Source: DATMER01 sp035536935 (lineage in GTDB: Bacteria > Acidobacteriota > Thermoanaerobaculia > Multivoradales > UBA5704). Taken from it: a stretch of DNA of 64,000 nt. Shown here one piece after another: positions 59,102 to 64,000 of this stretch. Made by a program: the position numbers and the translations under genes. Numbering within the stretch: the stretch's first letter is position 1; each line of letters opens with the position of its first letter. The notes beneath the pieces were generated by a model that saw only the letters and a list, made by a program, of their open reading frames with translations, was not told where the DNA came from and did not search any database. Location of the stretch: contig DATLNC010000082.1 of the NCBI GenBank assembly GCA_035536935.1, forward strand, positions 1 to 64,000, given 5' to 3'.

Positions 59102-59902
59102 ATGCGGGCCCTGGCCATTATCGCGACCTACAACGAGGAGCGGTTCATCGGCGGCTGCCTGGAGCATCTCTTCTCCCAGGGCATCGAAGCGTACCTTTGT
59201 GACAACCAGTCGACCGACGGCACCGTCGAGATCGCCAGGCGCTATCTTGGAGCCGGGCTGCGCGGCATCGAGCAGCTCCCCCGCGACGGCACGTACCGCT
59301 GGCGCGGCATCCTGCGCCGCAAGGAGGAGCTCGCGAACGAGCTGGAGGCCGACTGGTTTCTGCACCTCGACGCCGACGAGGTGCCGCTGCCGCCGCAGGC
59401 CGGCCAGACGCTCGCCGAGGCCCTGGCCGAGGCCGACGCGAGCGGCTGCAACGCGGTGGAGTTCTCGGAGTTCACCTTCGTGCCGACGCGCGAGGAGCCC
59501 CACCACGACCATCCGGACTACCGCCGCACCATGCACTGGTACTACCCGTTCGCCCCCAGCGCTCTGCACCTGGTGCGCGCCTGGAAGCGGCAGCTCCAGG
59601 CCGTCGATCTCGCCAGCTCGGGGGGGCACGTGCCCGACTTCCCCGGCCGCCTCCTCTGGAGCCGCCGCTGCCGGCTCCGGCACTATCTCTTCCTCAGCCG
59701 CGAGCACGCGCTGCGCAAGTACGTGTTGAAGGTCTACGACCCGCAGGAGGTACACGCCGGCTGGCATGGCTGGCGCTCCAGGCTCACCGCCGATGCCGTG
59801 CGGCTGCCCTCGCAGGCCGAGCTGCGCACCGCCCATACCGACGACGACCTCGATCCCTCGTCGCCGCGCACGACCCACTGCCTTCTCTGGGAGAATCCTT
59901 GA
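59102..59902 (+). CDS. family 2-like glycosyltransferase
   Basis: GT-A fold enzyme of 266 residues. The N-terminus ALAIIATYNEERFIGGCLEH and the nucleotide-sugar DxD site FLHLDADEVPL are typical of GT2. The block DNQSTDGTVEIARRYL is the usual second strand region. The C-terminal part contains aromatic residues (HWYYPFAPSALHLVRAWKRQ). Donor and acceptor are unknown. The ATG begins 18 bp after the last recognisable repeat unit. The stop overlaps the next glycosyltransferase gene (TTGA), so they act in one unit, perhaps in a surface glycan pathway. Confidence 0.82.
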   Translation: MRALAIIATYNEERFIGGCLEHLFSQGIEAYLCDNQSTDGTVEIARRYLGAGLRGIEQLPRDGTYRWRGILRRKEELANELEADWFLHLDADEVPLPPQAGQTLAEALAEADASGCNAVEFSEFTFVPTREEPHHDHPDYRRTMHWYYPFAPSALHLVRAWKRQLQAVDLASSGGHVPDFPGRLLWSRRCRLRHYLFLSREHALRKYVLKVYDPQEVHAGWHGWRSRLTADAVRLPSQAELRTAHTDDDLDPSSPRTTHCLLWENP

Positions 59903-60855
59903 GCCCGTGGTTCCGGCGCAAGGTTCCACGGCGGCCGGTCGTCCTCTGTGTCGTCGATCGCCCGAACTGGGCGCATGACCGCAAGACCGACGCGCTGGCG
60001 AGGGCGCTCGGCGGCACCTACGAGATCGTAAAGCGTTACCAGGCGGAGGTCTCCGCCGACGATCTCGAGCGCGCCGACTGCGTGCTCCTGTACTACTGGC
60101 TCCAGGCCGAGCGGCTGCCCCACCTGCGGGAGGCGCTGCTGCGTGTCCGTGACCGCTTGGTCATCGGCATCTGCGGCCACTACGAGCTCGACGGTGCCTG
60201 GCGTGCGCCGGGGCTCGCCACTCTCGAAGAGCTGCCGCGTGCCGTGTTCGCGAACAATCGGCTGCTGATCGACGAGCTCAGGCCGCTGCTCGCCCGGCCG
60301 GTGTACTTCACACCGAACGGCGTGGACACCGGGTTCTTCCGGCCGGCCACGGCACCGAAAGCGCCCGCGCGTTCCTTGCGGGTCGGCTGGGCCGGGAGCC
60401 TCACCAACGCGACGCCGGAGCACCGGGGCGTGCATGAATTCATCGCTCCCGCCGTAGCGGCAGTGGAAGGCGCGGAGCTGCGCCTGGCGGTGCGCGAGGA
60501 GAGGTGGCGCAGCCAGGAGGAGATGCTTGAGTTCTACCGCTCGCTCGACGTCTATGTCTGCGCCAGCCGCAGCGAAGGGACGCCCAACCCCTGCCTGGAG
60601 GCTGCCGCTTGCGGCTTGCCGGTGATCACGACGCGCGTCGGCAACATGCCCGAGCTGATCCGCGACGGCGAGAACGGCTTCTTCGTCGAACGGGACGCCG
60701 CCGACATCGCGGAAAAGCTACGCCGGCTGCGCGACGACCCCGGGTTGCGGGAACGCCTCGGGCGAGCCGCCCGCGTGGCCGTAGGGGCCTGGGACTGGCG
60801 TCATCTGGCAGCTCGTTATGACGCGATGTTCAAGGATGTTCTGGGTAAGGCCTAG
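59899..60855 (+). CDS. family 4-like glycosyltransferase
   Basis: GT-B enzyme of about 318 residues. The C-terminal donor domain has VYFTPNGVDTGFF, LRVGWAGSLTNATPEHRG and the GT4 signature EGTPNPCLEAAACGLPVITT followed by GNMPELIRDGENGFFV. The N-terminal acceptor domain is compact. Only a TTG is available as start (59899), overlapping the previous stop; no ATG or GTG follows in frame for a normal-length protein. Substrates unknown. The gene converges with priA, overlapping it by 4 bases. Confidence 0.86.
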   Translation: MSPWFRRKVPRRPVVLCVVDRPNWAHDRKTDALARALGGTYEIVKRYQAEVSADDLERADCVLLYYWLQAERLPHLREALLRVRDRLVIGICGHYELDGAWRAPGLATLEELPRAVFANNRLLIDELRPLLARPVYFTPNGVDTGFFRPATAPKAPARSLRVGWAGSLTNATPEHRGVHEFIAPAVAAVEGAELRLAVREERWRSQEEMLEFYRSLDVYVCASRSEGTPNPCLEAAACGLPVITTRVGNMPELIRDGENGFFVERDAADIAEKLRRLRDDPGLRERLGRAARVAVGAWDWRHLAARYDAMFKDVLGKA

Positions 60856-63266
60856 AGCAACTGCTGCGGGTCCACGTCCACCACCAGGTCATACCCCGGG
60901 TTCACCGGCAGCACCTCGCGCAGCATCCGGTGGAGATCCTTGAAGACCGCCGAGCGGGCCAGGAGCTGGAAGCGCCACTGCCCTTTCAGGCGTTCCAGGG
61001 GCGCGGGGGCCGGGCCCGAGATGCGCACCCCGCGCGAGAGCGGATGCGCGGCGAGGTCCGCGGCCAGCTCGGAGATCACCTTCCAGGCCTTGTCGCGGTC
61101 CTTGTCCCTCACCAGGAGCTGGACCATCCGGGTGTAGGGGGGATAGTGGAAGACCCGGCGGAAGCGCATCTCTTCGCGGACGAACCCGGCGTCGTCCTGA
61201 TGTAGCGCGGCCTGGATGGCGTAGTGCTCCGGATGATAGGTCTGGATGACCACCCTCCCCGGCTTCTCTCCCCTCCCCGCCCGGCCGGCGAGCTGGGTCA
61301 GGAGATGGTAGGTGCGCTCCACGGCGCGGAAGTCCGGGAAGCCGAGATAGGCGTCCGCGGCGAGGACGGCGGTCAATGCCACCCCCGGGAAGTGATGGCC
61401 CTTGGAGACCATCTGCGTGCCGATGAGCACCTGGATCTCGCCCCGTTCGAACCTCTCCAGGAGCGCGGCCAGGCCGCCTTGGCGGCGAGCGGTATCGCGG
61501 TCGAGGACGTCCACCCTGGCCTCGGGGAACAGCTCCTTGAAGGTCTCCTCCACCCGTTCCGTGCCGGCGCCGATCGGCTCCAGCGCCTCTTCCTTGCATT
61601 GAGGACAGCGCTCGGGCGCGGCAACGGCCGAGCCGCAGTAGTGGCAGAGGAGGCGGCGCATCCGGCGGTGATAGGTCCGCGGCAGGCCGCAATCGTCGCA
61701 GCGGAAGTCTTCGCCGCAGGCCCGGCAGAGGAGCACGGGGGCATAGCCTCGGCGGTTCCGCAGCAGGATCACCTGGTCGCCGGCCGTGAGGGCTTCCGCG
61801 ATCTCGTAGCGCAGCCTTTCGGAGAAGTGGACCTCGCCGGGCCGCCTCGACAGCCCTTCCTGGCGCAGGTCCACCAGGATGCCCTCGGGCAGCGTGCCCT
61901 GTCCGGCGCGCTCGGTCAGTTGAAGAAGCTCCAGCTTCCCCCGCTGCACGTTGTAGAGGCTTTCTAGGCTGGGGGTGGCCGAGACGAGCAGGGCCGCGGC
62001 GCCGGCATCCCGGGCGCGGACCAGCGCCAGGTCGCGGGCGTGGTAGCGCGGCGTGAGCTCCTGCTTGTAGGCGGTGTCCTGCTCCTCGTCGATCACGATC
62101 AGGCCGAGGTCCGGGACCGGCGCGAACAGGGCCGAACGGGGGCCGAGCACCACCCGCGCCTCGCCTTTGCGCACCCGCTCCCATTCCTGCTGCCGCTCCC
62201 CCGTGCCCAGACCCGAGTGAAGGATCGCCAGCTCCGGACCGAACCGCTGCTCCACCGCCCGCGCCAGAGCCGGCACCAGCGCGATCTCCGGCACCAGGAG
62301 GACCGCGGCCCGTCCGCGGGCCAGCGCCGCCTCGGCCGCCCGCAGGTAGACCTCGGTCTTGCCCGAGCCCGTCATCCCCTGGAGGAGCAGAGGCGCGAAC
62401 TCCTTGCGGTCGAGCACTTCGGTCAACCGGCGGAGCGCGAGATCCTGGTCGGGACGCAGATGGATCTCCGCGGATTCCCTGGGCGCGAGGCGGTGGCGGT
62501 CCAGGGAGAGCCGCTCCACCTGGGTGAACTGGCGCAGGATGCCGAGGGAGATCAGGCGCTTCACCACCGCCGGAGTGCAGCCCACGGCGGCGGAGACTTC
62601 GGCCGTCGTGGCCGGCCTTTGGATCGCGGCCATGTACTCCACCACGGCCCGCCCCTGGGCCGAGCGGCCGGCCGCGGCGAGATGGGTGGCGAGCCCGCCC
62701 GGCGCCAGCTCCACGGCCGAGATGTAGCGCGCCGACCGCGGGTTCTTCTCTTCCCCCGAGATCCTCCCCCGCTCCCCGAGCGACGCGAGGACCTCGCTCA
62801 AGTTCGCCAGCCCGACCTTTCCCTGAAGCTCGGCCACGGACATCCGCCCGCCCCCCCGCAGCGCTTCGATCACCGCGGCCTCGGCGTCGCCCCGGGGAGG
62901 AGCCAGAGCGCCCGCATCCGTGAGCCACACGCGGCGGTCCCCCCAGGGGGGCAGGTCGGACGGGAGCATGGAGCGGAAGATCTCGCCGAGCGGAGCGAGG
63001 TAGTAGTCGGCCGTGAACTCGGCCAGCGCCATCAGGTCGGGAGGAAGAACCGGCTCGACGTCGATGATCTCCTCGACCGGCCGGAGGGTCACGTTCTCAG
63101 GGCGGTCCTCGTGGACCTTGACGATGATCCCGGTCAGCCGGCGCTTGCCGATCCGCACCCGGGCGCGCACCCCCGGCCGCGCAAGAGGGGCCAGGTTCGG
63201 CGGCACTTCGTAGGTGAGCGGATCAGGGAGCGGGATGGGAAGGGCGATGTCGGCGAGAGCCCTCAC
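60852..63266 (-). CDS. priA: primosomal helicase PriA
   Basis: Replication-restart helicase of about 804 residues. The N-terminal DNA-binding part begins ADIALPIPLPDPLTYEVPP. Helicase motifs are LLQGMTGSGKTEVYLRA (Walker A), VIDEEQDTAYKQ (DEEQ), VLGPRSALFAP and IQVLIGTQMVSKGHHFPGV. The zinc-binding region CRACGEDFRCDDCG and CHYCGSAV...CPQC is intact. Two starts are possible: GTG 63266, directly before the conserved domain, and TTG 63368, which would translate a palindromic repeat copy as a 34-residue extension. GTG 63266 is itself within the end of that repeat (63256-63318). Confidence 0.93.
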   Translation of the reverse strand: MRALADIALPIPLPDPLTYEVPPNLAPLARPGVRARVRIGKRRLTGIIVKVHEDRPENVTLRPVEEIIDVEPVLPPDLMALAEFTADYYLAPLGEIFRSMLPSDLPPWGDRRVWLTDAGALAPPRGDAEAAVIEALRGGGRMSVAELQGKVGLANLSEVLASLGERGRISGEEKNPRSARYISAVELAPGGLATHLAAAGRSAQGRAVVEYMAAIQRPATTAEVSAAVGCTPAVVKRLISLGILRQFTQVERLSLDRHRLAPRESAEIHLRPDQDLALRRLTEVLDRKEFAPLLLQGMTGSGKTEVYLRAAEAALARGRAAVLLVPEIALVPALARAVEQRFGPELAILHSGLGTGERQQEWERVRKGEARVVLGPRSALFAPVPDLGLIVIDEEQDTAYKQELTPRYHARDLALVRARDAGAAALLVSATPSLESLYNVQRGKLELLQLTERAGQGTLPEGILVDLRQEGLSRRPGEVHFSERLRYEIAEALTAGDQVILLRNRRGYAPVLLCRACGEDFRCDDCGLPRTYHRRMRRLLCHYCGSAVAAPERCPQCKEEALEPIGAGTERVEETFKELFPEARVDVLDRDTARRQGGLAALLERFERGEIQVLIGTQMVSKGHHFPGVALTAVLAADAYLGFPDFRAVERTYHLLTQLAGRAGRGEKPGRVVIQTYHPEHYAIQAALHQDDAGFVREEMRFRRVFHYPPYTRMVQLLVRDKDRDKAWKVISELAADLAAHPLSRGVRISGPAPAPLERLKGQWRFQLLARSAVFKDLHRMLREVLPVNPGYDLVVDVDPQQLL

Positions 63267-63318
63267 CCCCAGCCCCTCTCCCGGCCGCACACCCGGACCC
63301 CCGGGAGAGGGGGGCTCG
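63256..63318. repeat. palindromic repeat, copy A (at the priA start)
   Basis: A 63-bp element with inverted words CCCCTCTCCC and GGGAGAGGGG around GGCCGCACACCCGGACCC. It is about 85-90 percent identical to the reverse complement of copy B at 63776-63837, so the two copies face each other across the DUF559 gene. The proposed priA GTG start lies inside it. No transposase is near, so it resembles a REP- or MITE-like passive element. Confidence 0.75.
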
Positions 63319-63364
63319 CTAGATCCAGCGTCCTCTCCATACGTGGCTGGATCGGGGAAGAGGC

Positions 63365-63712
63365 TCAACGGACAGCTTCGTGGATCCGCTGGAGGATCGA
63401 GTCGGGATCGTTGAAGACGGCCTCGTTGCGGAAGCGCAGGACCTTGAAGCCTCGCTGCTGGAGGTAGATGTCCCGATTCTCGTCCCAGGCCTGCTGCGAA
63501 CTTGTGTCGTGGACCTCCCCGTCCAGCTCGACGACCAGCCTTCTTTCACAGCAGCAGAAGTCAACGATGAAGATACCGATAGGGTACTGGCGGCGAAACT
63601 TCAAACCCTCGAGCCTGTGCTCGCGCAAGAGCCCCCACATCGCCTTCTCGGCTGGAGTCTGCGTCTGCCTGAGCTCCTTGGCGCGGGTGCGGACGAGTGG
63701 GCTGGGTCGCAT
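63365..63712 (-). CDS. DUF559 family endonuclease-like protein
   Basis: Protein of 115 residues. The Vsr-like PD-(D/E)xK core is visible: MWGLLREHRLEGLKFRRQYP, VDFCCCERRLVVELDGEVH and RGFKVLRFRNEAVF. Such DUF559 proteins are widespread, often near repeats or mobile DNA; most are uncharacterised, a few resemble very-short-patch repair enzymes. It sits between inverted copies of a palindromic repeat. The stop overlaps a possible TTG start of priA. Confidence 0.84.
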   Translation of the reverse strand: MRPSPLVRTRAKELRQTQTPAEKAMWGLLREHRLEGLKFRRQYPIGIFIVDFCCCERRLVVELDGEVHDTSSQQAWDENRDIYLQQRGFKVLRFRNEAVFNDPDSILQRIHEAVR

Positions 63713-63759
63713 GGACCAACGCTATCGTTCCAGGGCCTCTCGGACAAGCCACGGTTGGC

Positions 63760-63984
63760 CTAACTGTCGGATCTCGCGCTCTCCCCTCTCCCGGGGGTCC
63801 GGGTGTGCGGCTGGGAGAGGGGCCGGGGGTGAGGGCTGCACTGCTCGCAAAGCCCACCCACCACCCGCCCCCGAGGCACGTGCACCCCGCACCCCGAGCA
63901 CCGGATCAGGGGGATCTCAGGAGATTTCATCGATCGGGATGGCGGCCCCGCCCCTACCGCCCGCTTCAGCCGGGCCCATCCCAT
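63760..63984 (-). CDS. small zinc-ribbon protein, C-terminus built from repeat
   Basis: Frame of 74 residues with a plausible zinc ribbon, IRCSGCGVHVPRG followed by GGLCEQC. The sequence after the last cysteine (PHPRPLSQPHTRTPGRGES) is the translation of repeat copy B, so an insertion seems to have replaced the original end. The start (ATG after TGGAG) lies 16 bases from the window edge and an upstream start is possible. Function unknown. Confidence 0.4.
   Translation of the reverse strand: MGWARLKRAVGAGPPSRSMKSPEIPLIRCSGCGVHVPRGRVVGGLCEQCSPHPRPLSQPHTRTPGRGESARSDS
63776..63837. repeat. palindromic repeat, copy B
   Basis: Inverted partner of copy A, about 460 bp away. It contains CCCCTCTCCC, GGGTCCGGGTGTGCGGCTGG and GGGAGAGGGG plus the terminal GGGGGTGAGGGCT also found in copy A. 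It overlaps the 3' end of the zinc-ribbon frame. Confidence 0.75.
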
Positions 63985-64000
63985 CTCCAGGAAAATCCAG

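Overview
The window is high-GC DNA with dense, often overlapping genes (ATGA, GTGA and TTGA junctions). It looks chromosomal and comes from a Gram-negative bacterium: it carries lipopolysaccharide-transport genes (fused LptF/G and fused LptC/A plus LptB), sigma-54, AccA, ParAB, PriA and RecJ. A mevalonate (not MEP) isoprenoid operon, a regulatory PTS with HPr kinase, a ToxR-like winged-helix/TPR regulator and clustered sigma factors together suggest Acidobacteriota or a related phylum. That placement is inference, because no rRNA gene is present. No tRNA, rRNA, CRISPR or insertion sequence was recognised.

Layout. 1-1484: NarL-type two-component pair, cut by the window edge. 1642-6294: desaturase, fatty-acyl-AMP ligase, acyltransferase, acyl carrier protein and two small exported or anchored proteins. 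6416-9241: deleted P450 remnant, aldo/keto reductase, a toxin-antitoxin-like pair and small unknowns. 9788-13407: membrane-anchored winged-helix/TPR regulator and a secreted FG-GAP protein. 13480-22666 (minus): isoprenoid operon of prenyl synthase, type 2 IPP isomerase, HMG-CoA reductase, mevalonate kinase, decarboxylase, isopentenyl phosphate kinase and squalene-synthase-like enzyme, followed by an M1 aminopeptidase. 22915-26495: aminotransferase-fold protein lacking its lysine, XRE regulator with phased operators, threonine-dehydratase-like enzyme, first 21-bp array and an unknown gene. 26586-31927: murB, rpiB, SpoU methyltransferase, YjjX-like phosphatase, metK and membrane proteins. 32067-37220: three sigma factors, a tiny exported peptide and two paralogous TPR proteins. 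37221-41309: NDH-2-like dehydrogenase, LptF-LptG fusion, pterin synthase. 41398-57922 (minus): parB, parA, bifunctional nuclease, miaB, lipoprotein, cupin, ptsI, HPr, EIIA-Man, rapZ, hprK, ptsN, rpoN, lptB, lptCA, recJ and accA. 58020-64000: Uma2-like protein, second 21-bp array, two glycosyltransferases, priA, a DUF559 gene between inverted repeat copies, and a zinc-ribbon ORF.

How the genes work together. The isoprenoid operon encodes every step from HMG-CoA to squalene if the decarboxylase acts on mevalonate 5-phosphate: it has isopentenyl phosphate kinase but no phosphomevalonate kinase, the pattern of the alternative mevalonate pathway. The PTS proteins form a phosphorelay without a sugar permease, so the role is probably regulatory. 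The sigma/TPR/peptide locus and the two 21-bp palindromic arrays are the parts that known systems explain least.
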